Below, piece by piece: positions 19,751 to 30,000 of a stretch of DNA of 64,000 bases; position 1 is the first letter of the stretch, and each line of letters starts with the position of its first letter. The notes under the pieces were generated by a model. It made no database searches. It was not told the origin of the DNA and worked only from the letters and a program-made list of their open reading frames with translations. This DNA comes from Caenorhabditis remanei. Taxonomy: Eukaryota > Nematoda > Chromadorea > Rhabditida > Rhabditidae. The stretch is from positions 434,001-498,000 of the forward strand of contig NC_071330.1 in NCBI RefSeq assembly GCF_010183535.1. The letters run 5' to 3'. Both the position numbers and the translations under genes were made by a program.

Positions 19751-20037
19751 GTAATAATGATAATGAAAATTGCAATTTTTCGTCTTAAAATTGGTGTTTT
19801 TGTCTCTTTTGAAAATGATGTTTTGAGGCTGAAAATTGGAAAAAAAAACAATTTTTCATCTGAAAAATGACAATTTAGAAAAATGACAATCGGGATTCCA
19901 TTGCAGTTTTCATGTTTTTTCTCGATTGTTCGGTAGTTTCTCACCGATTTTTTATCTTTCCCACGCGTTTGTCTCTTTCTCCCTTCTAATCCATCACTTT
20001 CAGAGTCACAACAGCAACAGCAAACTCAACAGCAAAA

Positions 20038-20678
20038 ATGGCGACTTCTCGAATGATGTGCCCGATTTGCGCGGAAGACTTCGATGACGTGCGACACGTG
20101 CTCAAGCACTTCCGTTATCGGTATGCAAAAAGTTTCAGAATTCTTTAAAAAAATTGATTTTCAGTCGCTTTCCTTGTGGACACCAAGGATGCACACTCGA
20201 GTTCTACTCGGAAGTGGAGAGGACGGCCCACTGCACCGCAAACGACCACAGGGAAACGTTCCGGGTAATAATGATAATAATTAAAGCTATTTCGGTGCTT
20301 TTTGCATAGAAAACAGCTGAAAATTTCAGTTTTTCGTCTTAAAATTGGTGTTTTTGTCTCTTTTGCAATAAAAATCTGGAAAACTGGCGGAAAATGTAAT
20401 GTTTCATCTCAAAACAAGGGTTTCTGGAACTGGTATGAAAGATTTTGAAAAATAGGTCAAAATTGCAGTTTCAATCTGGAATTTCGGCCTAATTTTCGAG
20501 AAAAATCTTGGAAATTAGCTAAAAACTGAAGAAGTTCTCTAGAATTACCCTCGAATTTCAAACAAAATTTCAGATCATTCGTGTCCCGTACCTCGACAAG
20601 CTTGTCAAGTTGATGATCAAGGACGCGAGGAGATTGTTCAGGATGAGAGCGGCGCCTCCGGCAGCAGTCCGTCCATGA
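20038..20678 (+). CDS. Two-zinc-finger gene, module 8 plus terminal exon (cluster C)
   Basis: Exons 20038-20120, 20165-20264 and 20574-20678, 95 aa. Counterpart of module 3: CPICAEDFDDVRHVLKH, CGHQGCTLEFYSEVERTAH, tail IIRVPYLDKLVKLMIKDARR, LFRMRAAPPAAVRP. It is the only module in cluster C with an adjacent terminal exon, repeating the arrangement of cluster A. Confidence 0.65.
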
Positions 20679-21085
20679 TGTGTGTCTCGTCCAATCGTCC
20701 GATCGTGTCTCGTCCAATCGTCCGATCAAATTGTCGTCCCATTCCCATTCCCATTCCCATCCACCTACTCACCATCATAATCTAATGTTTTATTTGTATA
20801 ATTGTAGAATACGGGTTCCTTTCTTCATTTTTTTTCTGTAACATAATTTATTTTCTTCTTTTCCTCTTCGCCTCCCTCTGCCAATGTAACATGTTTTATT
20901 CTTCCCATCTCCACATTATGTCAAGCTTGTATATATTAATAATTATCATTTTTCGGGATTCCATTGCAGTTTTCATGTTTTTTCTCGCTTTTCGGTGATT
21001 TTTTACCGATTATATATCTTTTTCATGCATTTTTCTCTTTCTCCCTTCTAATCCATCACTTTCAGACCACAAAAACTATCAAGCC
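20679..21085 (+). other. Intergenic: SPCS3-like flank and BRX1 leader
   Basis: CCCATTCCCATTCCCATTCC expansion at 20.74 kb, the TCATAATCTAATGTTTTATT flank, and the shared leader at 20.95-21.07 kb before the third BRX1 start. No coding sequence seen. Confidence 0.5.
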
Positions 21086-21220
21086 ATGGACAAATTCTCA
21101 AAAATCAAGAAGGTTCAACAGGAGGAGACGGCTCAGGAGAAGATGGAGTGGGAAGCCGCTGGAGCCAAGGATTCCAGTGATGATTCGTCAGATGAATCGG
21201 TATGGGAATAGGCTGAAAAC

Positions 21221-21352
21221 CATACTTGTCAAATCACGGGCCGGCCCGCGGGCCGGCCCGCAGGGCCCGCAGCAAGCTTTTTTTTCAATATTTTGACGGG
21301 CCGGGCCGGAAGATTTTTTTAGCGGGCCCGGCCCGGCCCGTGACAAGTATGC
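21221..21352. repeat. Short GC-rich CATACTTGTCA foldback in BRX1-D intron 1
   Basis: Begins CATACTTGTCAAATCACGGG and ends CCCGTGACAAGTATG; a shorter version of the elements at 5.11 and 16.16 kb with the same AT-rich spacer (GCAAGCTTTTTTTTCAATAT). The other BRX1 copies lack it at this site, so it is a recent insertion. Confidence 0.85.
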
Positions 21353-21959
21353 TGAAAACAATGTTTTGAGGCTGAAAATTGGAGAAAACGGCCTTTTTGA
21401 AGCATTTTTCATTTGAAAAATGACATTTTAGATGGTTTTCCAGGCAAAAAGCAGTTCTGCCGTGCCTTTGACGCGTTTCAGAGCCGTAAAAGACATTTTT
21501 AGCCAAAGTTCTAGACTTTAATGGCTTGAATGTTTATCGATTCGAGCATCCAGGCAATCAGGTGCACCTTTGACGCGTTTCAGAACTTTCTCAGAGAGGA
21601 AACGTCACAAATATTCAAAAAATACTTGTCTTTGAGCATTTTTCAAGCCGAAATTCTCATTTTGTGTCAAAATCAGCCTTTTTCGAAGAAAAATCCGGTT
21701 TTGAGAACAGTTTCGATACTTGAATTCCGAAAATTAGCAGTTTTTCTGATTTTTTTTCTCTAAAATTCATGTTTGAAAACTCTAAAACAGGCAAATTCTC
21801 GGGAAAATCTTATCGAATAATCCCCAATTTCCCATTTTTCAGGACGACCAACAAGTGCCGCAAAAACAGACGGAAGAGACACGCAAACGTGCTGAGCTCT
21901 GGACAAATCGCGAGAGAGTTCTCGTTTTGTGCTCTCGCGGAGCCGATGTTCGTACTCGT

Positions 21960-22102
21960 TAATAGCACAATAAAGTTCTTACAACCGCGCTCTACCGAAA
22001 CTGAAGAAAATAGTGGGCGAAATTGAGAGACTCAGAGAAAAAGAGACATTTTTCAAGGGTGTTTCGGTGGAGCGCAGTTGTAAGAAGAGTGCCGAGCTAA
22101 TA
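21960..22102. mobile_element. MITE inserted in a BRX1 exon with a TA target duplication
   Basis: Arms TCTTACAACCGCGCTCTACC and GGTGGAGCGCAGTTGTAAGA. The intact gene at 10.74 kb reads CGTACTCGTTACCTGATG; here CGTACTCGTTA and TACCTGATG are separated by about 139 bp, so TA is duplicated. This fits a Tc1/mariner-type non-autonomous element. Confidence 0.85.
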
Positions 22103-22350
22103 CCTGATGAAAGATGTCAAGGATCTGTTGCCTCACGCGAAAGGAGACTCGAAATTGGATCAACAGAAATCACTGAAAGCACTCAACGAGATTGCTGAAA
22201 TGAAGAATTGCACGAAAGTGATGTATTTCGAGAGCAGAAAGAGAAAAGACACGTATCTTTGGATGTCGAATGTGGAGAAGGGACCGTCGATCAAGTTTCT
22301 CGTTCACAATGTCCATACGATGAAGGAACTGAAAATGTCTGGAAATTGTT

Positions 22351-22582
22351 GCCACCGCAAAGGAGATAATAATTTTTTGGAATTTTTTATTGTTTTAAAC
22401 CTTTTTTTGTTGAAAATTAGTCGATTTTAGTCATAAGAATGTAACATTTTCTGTATTATCAATTTCAGACACAGAAATTTTGAATTTTTCAAAAAAAAAA
22501 ATTGAAAATCTTTATTTTTGCTCTGAAAACCAATCTAAAATGTTTTTAGTCAGAATTTTCTATATTTTTCAGCTAAAATTAG
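22351..22582 (+). repeat. MALSU1 3' flank copy, left of the foldback insertion
   Basis: Continues the MALSU1 3' flank (AATTTTTTATTGTTTTAAAC, TTTCAGACACAG). The same sequence, continued at 23.39-23.71 kb, matches 26.49-26.95 kb, so it forms one repeat copy split by the element at 22.58-23.39 kb. Confidence 0.7.
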
Positions 22583-23396
22583 GCGCACCACGAAAATCGG
22601 GGAAAGTCCGCACGGTCGAACGCAAAGTGCCGCGCACTTTTTTCAGTATTTTTTTTCTCAATGATTTTTTGGCAAATTTTCAGCGATTTGTGTATTCTAT
22701 CGGTATGAAAATCACATTCTTGTCATGAATTTTATTGATTAAAGAAAACAACATTTATTTAGAAAATAATAAAAGTAAAAACTTCCATAGCAATGGATTT
22801 TATCGAAGAGGATCGATATCTCAAATAAGTGGAATTGGTGTGTATTCCAGATACGCTCGTAATGTTGAAGATGAAAAAGAAATGAAGAAGAAGCTGAAGA
22901 TGAAGAAAAATCATATTCAGAATGGAAAACGATTCTTCAAGCGAAAGAAAAAAAGAAACCGCAGTTGATGAAGATCCGTGATTGTATTTCTGTAATAAGT
23001 TAGTGTTGTAAGCAGATTCTTAGAGTTTTTAAAAAATTATGTTAATTCCGAAAACGTCCGACAGATCTTGAGTGGTTTTGTCTCGAAGATGAACAGTAGA
23101 AGAAAGCTGGAATTCAAATCTGAAAACTATCTAAATTGAGCCCCTTTGCATGATTACAAGGCAAAATAACGAAAAAATTAATATTATTTTTACAAAATCA
23201 ATAAAATTCATAATGACAATGAGATTTTGATACCGATAGAATATACAAATCGCAGACAATTTGCCAAAAAATCATTGAGAAAAAAAAATACTGAAAAAAG
23301 TGCGCGGCACTTTGCGTTCGACCGTGCGGACTTTCCCCGATTTTCGTTCCCCGATTAAAAGGCGCTCCCCGATTTTCGTGGTGCGCCTAAAAATGT
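22578..23396. mobile_element. Foldback DNA element, about 0.8 kb, AGGCGCACCACG ends
   Basis: Left end AGGCGCACCACGAAAATCGG and right end CCGATTTTCGTGGTGCGCCT are inverse complements. The arms extend about 130-170 bp (CGCACGGTCGAACGCAAAGT left, ACTTTGCGTTCGACCGTGCG right). The interior includes an AT-rich frame at 22735-22968 (RRGSISQISGIGVYSRYAR then Lys-rich) but no recognisable transposase. The paralogous unoccupied site is at about 26630 (TTTTTCAGCTAAAAATGTCC). Confidence 0.8.
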
Positions 23397-23739
23397 CCTA
23401 TTTTCTCGAAAAACTCTTTAAAAACTTACTTTCCATTTTACTCACTGAATAATTAAAATTCTGAAAAATGTTAAAAATTCAGACTAAAGTTTTTCAAAAA
23501 ATATTCTTGAAAAATTTAAAATTTAAGTAAAAATCCTTTAAAAAAATATCCATTTTCTGTGTCAGGAAATAATCTTTTTTTGATTTAAATTGTTATTTTG
23601 TTGAAATTTTGAATATTAGCGAGTTTTAGTCATGAAAATGTAAAATTTGTTGGATTTTTATAACTGTATCTGTCTGTCTGTCCCAACACCCTGTCCGGAT
23701 ATCCGGATGTCCCCGGATTACAATGGGCGGTTCCTGAAA

Positions 23740-26260
23740 GAATGAGTTTTGTGGACATCTGGACATCGCGGACACACAGCCTTTTTGATTCCAAAAGCAA
23801 GGCTATCTACCAACTTGGACTCGATTCGCTTAATTCTCGAGAAGTTGGCGCTTTGGAGATGATAGAGGAACTACTCGGACACCATTGCTTCGGTTTCGTT
23901 TCGCATCGGTATGGATACCAACAGTAAGACCTGCTTCTTCTATTTTTGACAACATTTACCAATTTTAGGACCCCATGGACAAACGTCCACGAATGCTAAA
24001 GTCAAAGCCCTCTTCCGAACCCACCAACAACAACTTTGTTGATTCATATTATCCTAATCGCCCATCTGCTTTCGAATCGTTTTCTCTTTACAATATTGCA
24101 ATCAATTTTCGTATAAGAGGACCAAACTCAAAGAGCTTCTTGAACGACGAACCATCCGACAATACGGACATCGCTCTACCACCTCATGAGTCTCAGCAAG
24201 ACGTCTTATCACCTCTATTCCGACACCAAGTTAAATCATTCAAAGTGGACAGATTCAATGTAAAACTTGATTTGGTCAAACAGCACGCCGCTCGTTTCTA
24301 TATCCCTGAGCACAATGATTCGGATCCACGCTCATCTGAAGGCTTCTACAGACGAATGTGCCTCCTTTTCGTTCCTTGGCGTAGTGAATCCGAAATTTTG
24401 AGCACCTACGGACTCGATACCTACTTTGAAACTTTCCCAACTATTTGAACGTGCTCAAATCCCAATCTTCCATAATGTATCATGACTTGGCTCGCTGTAT
24501 TTCAGTCTATAGAAATCTGAAAAACGAGCAAAGTAACGCCACACGAAAGGCTATGGAAATCAAAGTACTGTTTGCCCAATTGTCTCCACTTGCAAAATGT
24601 TTCTTATTTAGGCCGCGGTTGATGTCGACACCATGCAGAACGCCATTAAAGAGATGAATGAGCAACAGCAAACGTTTTTCAACCTGGTAGTTCGTGATGT
24701 TGCCGATGGTGAAGCTGGCAGATCTGCTACCCATTACTATTGTAGTGGAACAGCGAGCACGACTAAAACCTACGTGATTGACTGCCTCGCCGACTTCATC
24801 GAGCACACCTATGGCGATCTCAACAACCAAATGTCATTGCCATCTGTACTGCTGGCTGCACCTACCGGCTTAGCCGCCATCTCTATAAAAGGGCAGACTA
24901 TCCACTCATTGTTTTGGATTAAGGTTCAAACTTCTTCATATTCACCTTATGAACCTCTAAGCGACGAACAAAGAGATCGCCGACGTACGCTATTCCAACA
25001 CGTTAAACTTATCATCATCGACGAAATTTCAATGGTCGGATCAATAATGCTGCAAAAGATAAATCTTCGTTTGAAAGAGATACTCGGATCAGAGGAATGT
25101 AGAGGAGTTTGTGTCGCCACGTTTGGGGACCTATTGCAACTGCCGCCCGTCAAATCGCCTGCTGTATTTGCAGGTCTACAACCCTACCACTAACCTCTTC
25201 ATTAACCTATCATTTTTCAGGCTTAACCCGTCCTGCTGCTCGCAAGATTTTCAACGGGTGTGGAATGGGCGCCAACTTGTGGCATTCATTTCGTTTCTAT
25301 GAACTCACAATCAATATGCGACAAAATAACGACCCAGCATATGCAGAGATTCTCGGTACATCTTCAGTGTCTCTTCCATAACTTCTTAGCTCATTACAGG
25401 ACGTCTTCGTATGGACTTCCTCATTCGCTGAGGTTCAAGAGTTTAACCAAAGTGTGGTAGATAGCTTAGACACTATGACTATCTCCATTGCTTCCTTCGA
25501 CAAGGAACTGAAAGTCGTTCGTAAACGAATACGGCGCCCATGGTAACAGAAAGGTTTTCATGGATTGATTTCATTTCTTATCTCTTCTTTTCCAGAACAC
25601 ACAATTCTGAACGTTCGCGCCAGTTCCTCAACTCCCCCAACAGCCATCGAACTTCCCAACATTGCAGGCGGTCTCACTTCAAATCTTGTTCTCACAGAAA
25701 ATGCTCGCGTTATGCTCAAACGAAACATTGATCAAACAAAAGGATTGGTCAATGGATTAACTGGAGTTCTTGAAGATGTTGTAGTGGAAGCTGGTTCAGT
25801 AACTAGCCTCTCCGTTCGGTAGGCTATATTCCCATTACTACTGTTTCGCATCTTCCCTTTCCAGATTTGATCGCATCCCTACCGAAGTAATATCAATCAC
25901 ACGCGTCCCTGTTGTATACTCTGGTCGTAGAGGTTCGCGTCACTGTCGCCTGCAGTTCCCTATAGAACTGGCGTACGCCGTTTCAATTCACAAGTCACAG
26001 GGATTAACACTTGATTCTGTGATTCTTTCAACAGAGTGGGTTTCCATTCGACTAATGCTTAACTACTTCTACTTTTCCAGGTCTATCTTCGCTCCTTCAC
26101 AACTATATGTAGCATCCAGTCGAGTTAAACGACTATCCGGACTTCATCTCATAGACTTGAATCCAGCTCGCGCCTACTCCGACATATCTGCGGTGGACGA
26201 ATATGAGCGTCTTCGGACAAAACCTGCGTGCCTTTTTGAAATGCTCGACTTTATGTAATA
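23740..26260 (+). pseudogene. Helitron Rep/helicase remnant (PIF1-like helicase part only)
   Basis: Fragments in order. 23742-23920 (SREVGALEMIEELLGHH); 23975-24448 (MDKRPRMLKSK, later FYRRMCLLFVPWRSESEIL); 24633-25171 with the helicase start (NEQQQTFFN), a Walker A region CSGTASTTKTYVI, Walker B IIIDEISMVG and FGDLLQLPPV; 25222-25355 (FYELTINMRQNNDPAY); 25565-25820 (LPNIAGGL, NGLTGVLEDVVV); and 25866-26258 (YAVSIHKSQGLTLDSVILS, YVASSRV). Several joins look like short introns (for example 25172-25221). The Walker A lysine is present but the canonical GxGKT glycines are changed (TASTTKT). The HUH Rep nuclease domain is absent and a stop falls at 24446. A decayed or non-autonomous Helitron piece. 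Confidence 0.8.
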
Positions 26261-27009
26261 TAAATAACCGCTTGTTTTACCCATCCCTAACCCAACGTTT
26301 TCAACAATCATTTTTACCCCCTCATTTCTCATTCTCTTTAATATCTAAAGCCCCCTATTGCTTGCCAATTCTAATAATTTATAAATAATGCTTTCCACTT
26401 GCACTCAGATTTTTGCCTGACTCAAACGTACATATCAGACACTAACTGGGGGCAATGCAAATGTGCTCTATTCAACTCTAAAAATAGGCGCGTCTTAGTC
26501 GTAAAAATGTAAAATTTGCTGTATTATCAATTTCAGACACAGAAAATTGATATTCAGATTTTTACTGAAATTTTGAATTTTTGCTCTTAAAACCGATTAA
26601 GAATGTTTTTAATCTGATTTTTCTATATTTTTCAGCTAAAAATGTCCTATTTTCTCAAAAAACTCTTTAAAAACTTACTTTCCATTTTACACACAGAATT
26701 ATTAAAATTTTGAAAAATGTTTAAAATTCTGACTAAAAAACTAAAGATTTTCAAGAAAAAATTCTTGAAAAATTCAAAATTTAAGTAAAAATCCCGAAAG
26801 TATCCATTTTCTGTGTCAGGAAATAATATTTTTTTGATTTTAATTGTTATTTTTGTTGAAATTTTAAAATTAGTCAGTTTTAGTCATGAAAATGTAAAAT
26901 TTGTTGGATTTTAGCACTGTCTCCCGGTCCGGATGTCCGGATGTCCTTGGATTACTGTAATTAATAATTTTTATTCAAAATTCTCCAAAAGACCGCCAAA
27001 AAACATAAT
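26261..27009 (+). repeat. Second repeat copy flanking the Helitron, then carboxypeptidase 3' flank
   Basis: 26490-26950 is the counterpart of 22.43-22.58 plus 23.39-23.71 kb (TGTATTATCAATTTCAGACA, TTTTTCAGCTAAAAATGTCC, GAAAATGTAAAATTTGTTGG). It ends in CCGGTCCGGATGTCCGGATG. No coding sequence seen. Confidence 0.65.
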
Positions 27010-30000
27010 TTATTTCGCCTTCAACCATCCATCCAAAACGTCGGAAATCTTTTGACGAGCATTCGTCAAATAGACACTGTCAAGGGAGGAGGCACCGTAC
27101 ATGTCAGCGCAATGGGCGGTTCCTGAAAGAAAGAGTTTTTGTGTGGACATCTGGACATCGCGGGCATCGCGGACACACAGACAGACACCCCCCTCCCAAA
27201 AACTAACCATTAATAACAACTGGCACAATATCCGAATTAGCACTCGTCAACTTTCCAAGTGCATGCCACGGATCGATATCTCCATTCGGCAACAAAATAC
27301 GGGCGGTATTCAACTTATCACGTCCACCGTAGTACTGATTCGTGTAATCGACAGAAGTCTGCACCTCCTGACTGTTATACGCGGCTCCATAGATGGCAGT
27401 ACACTCATCGATATAATACTGAGCGGGCAGATTGGCGACACCTCCAAACCACGGTCCAGCGGTGGCCGAGGCGGTCGACTGATAGTATCCGAACTCTGTA
27501 CACGTCTGCCAGACCCACGCGCGGTCGGATTGAGCCTCGCCGAACGAGGTGTCCTTCATGAACGAGATGAAGCCGTTGTAGTCGATATCGTTGCATCCGA
27601 AGTACTCGTTGACCAGATTGAAGTAGTCGTTGACTTGTTTCATCTTCTGAATTGTTGTCGTCGCTTTGTTGTTGTGATATCTGCAGATGGCGTGGGAGAT
27701 TGTGAGTTGTGTGGCGAATGAGCCGGCGGCGTCTCCCGAGTATTGAACGACTTCCATGTATGGAGAGTAGACGGTCTCCCAGAAGTATTTCAGGGATTTG
27801 TCGTCGAGTTGGATGTCTTGGCACAAACTGAAAAATGAAGGGAAGATTAGGAAGGAAGCATAGAAATCAAAGCTCTAGGGGTTTAGATTTCCAGAAATGA
27901 GTAAGTTAGGCCACCGGGAATTGTGGAAATCCGGATGAAACGAATTTTGAGAATTATCTTCGTGGCCTAGGAACCCTAAAATGAGATTGTTGGGCCGTCA
28001 GGATAAATTCAACTAAATGAAGAACTTCGGACATCTGGACGGGCAGACACATAGACAAACAGACAGACAAACAGACAGACAAACAGACAGGCTCAGCGCT
28101 GTGACCAATGTATCTTAAAACTATGCAATTTGTTGATGGCCTAGAATCCTCAATATGGGAAAGTTAGGCAACAAAACTTTTTAAGAACAATTCGATTTAG
28201 CGGACATCTGAACATAAGGACACACCGACAGACAGACCCTTAGAAACTACTCTTAAACAGTTTTAAGCGAATTTTGCAATTTTTAGCGGAAAAAGACTGC
28301 ATTTGATATTGCGTCATGGAGCCCTTTATAGCTTTATGATGTCAAACTATATATCAGTGTGTAGATCAAACCTAGATCTCTATTTTTGTAGTTGACAACT
28401 TTTTTGTATGGACACTCCCTAGGGAGATATGGCGTGTTGAAGTTTTTGTCCTCTTGGCCTCGAGTACCCTTGGCTATATCTCCTCAGGGAGCAGTCCTAC
28501 AAAAAAGTTGTCAACTACAAAAATAAAGCGCTAGGTTTGATCTACATATTGATGTAAAATGTGGTACTGCAGAATTGAAATGGACTCCGTGAGACGTGCT
28601 CAAATTTTACTGATTTTTCAAAAAAAAACATTGATTTTTTTTTGAACATTTTCAATTGAAAAAAACATAGAAATAGGGAATACTGGAAAACAAGAAATGA
28701 GCAAAAGACATCAGTCTACAGGTGCACAGATTCCGGACATCCGGACTCACAGACACACAGACACACAGACACACAGACAGACAAACGCTAGATAGAGTAG
28801 TGGTAGCTATAGGATATTCGGACGGTAGCTACTGGACATCCGGACACAAACACACAGACAGACATCCAAACTTACTGGAAAGCGGTCTTCAACTGTTTCC
28901 GTCCATCGGTAGTCTTCAAAAGAGAGGCGACCAAATTGAAGCCGGCGGTGACGCTAGTAGCACAGTCAGTGGAGTTACGGGAGATTGAGTTCTGCACAAC
29001 TTCGAGGTACTCTGCAAAATGGGACATCCGGACACGACAAACACACCGATAACTAACCCTTGAAGTCAACTTCCGCTTGGACTGGACCACTAGATCCGAC
29101 GGCGGCGTAGACGAGTTCCGGGTGTTTGGCACGAGTCCACGCGGCGAGGGCTCCCGAGTAGGATCCTCCGAATGTGACCCATCGGGCGTTGGCGAGTTGT
29201 GGGTATTGGGCGGTCATTGCCTTGATGAAGGCGGCGGCGTCTTCGATGGCTTGTGCGGAGGAGAGGTATTTCAGGTTGGACACTGACATGTCGCTGGAAA
29301 AATTTAAGGGTTAGTTAGGAAGTTTTCTCGTAAATAACAAATCTGCTCGGATGTCTGTCTGTCCAAATGTCTCTAGAATTTTGAGCTTTCCAAAAACCGT
29401 TTATGATGCTGTATGTACATATGCATACTGTAGTTTTAAAGATGGTCAGAAAATTAGTGTGTAAGTGTGTCCAGGTGTCCAATAATTTTTTGTATGTCGT
29501 CAATCTGTGTGTCGGTTTGTCCAGACGTCGAAAATTCCAGTTCATCATAAATACAACAAAAATCATGGGTTTTCTGAACCTGATTCCGTGATCGTTATTT
29601 TAAAACGCTGTCTGGCTGTGTGTCTTTGAATCCGGATGTCCTGTTACTTGTCTGTCTGTGTGTCCGGATGCCCAGATGTCTGTCTGTGTGTCCGGATGTC
29701 CAGATGTCTCACATGTACATCTGGGATGCCCAAAAATTCTAGATTCCCGAGAAGTTCGAAAAAAATTTTAAGCTGATTAGTGTCTGTCTGTGTGTCTACC
29801 CGCGTCCAGATGTCCAATATTGCTTCTCTGTGTGGATCGGTATGTCCGGATGTCCGGGATTTCAGTTTCTTCAAATAAACCACTCGTGCTTGCGAATCAT
29901 CTATCTTTACTAGGTCATTTTTGTCTGTCTGTGTTCCTGTTTGTAGCTCTGTCGTGTCCAGATGTCCCCCCAACTCACCTGGTCGGCTTCGTCTCTCCAT

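Larger units (their letters stand above)
21086..22350 (+). pseudogene. BRX1: BRX1 copy D: MITE-interrupted and fused to the MALSU1 3' end
   Basis: Exon 1 at 21086-21199 and exon 2 from 21843. A GC-rich foldback (21221-21352) sits in intron 1. At 21960 the reading frame is cut by a MITE; BRX1 resumes at 22103 (LMKDVKDLLPHAKGDSKLDQ) and continues to ELKMSGN at about 22347. The sequence then switches to the MALSU1 3' end (TTGCCACCGCAAAGGAGATA). The junction shares TTGT between the two parents, a sign of microhomology joining. Not functional. Confidence 0.88.

Noticed and set aside
27101..27721. 206-codon plus-strand frame
   Set aside because: Antisense shadow of carboxypeptidase exon 7, which has catalytic motifs and good splice sites on the minus strand.
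28020..28110. CRISPR-like array of CAGACAGACAAACAGACAG
   Set aside because: Simple repeat without unique spacers, in a eukaryotic intron.
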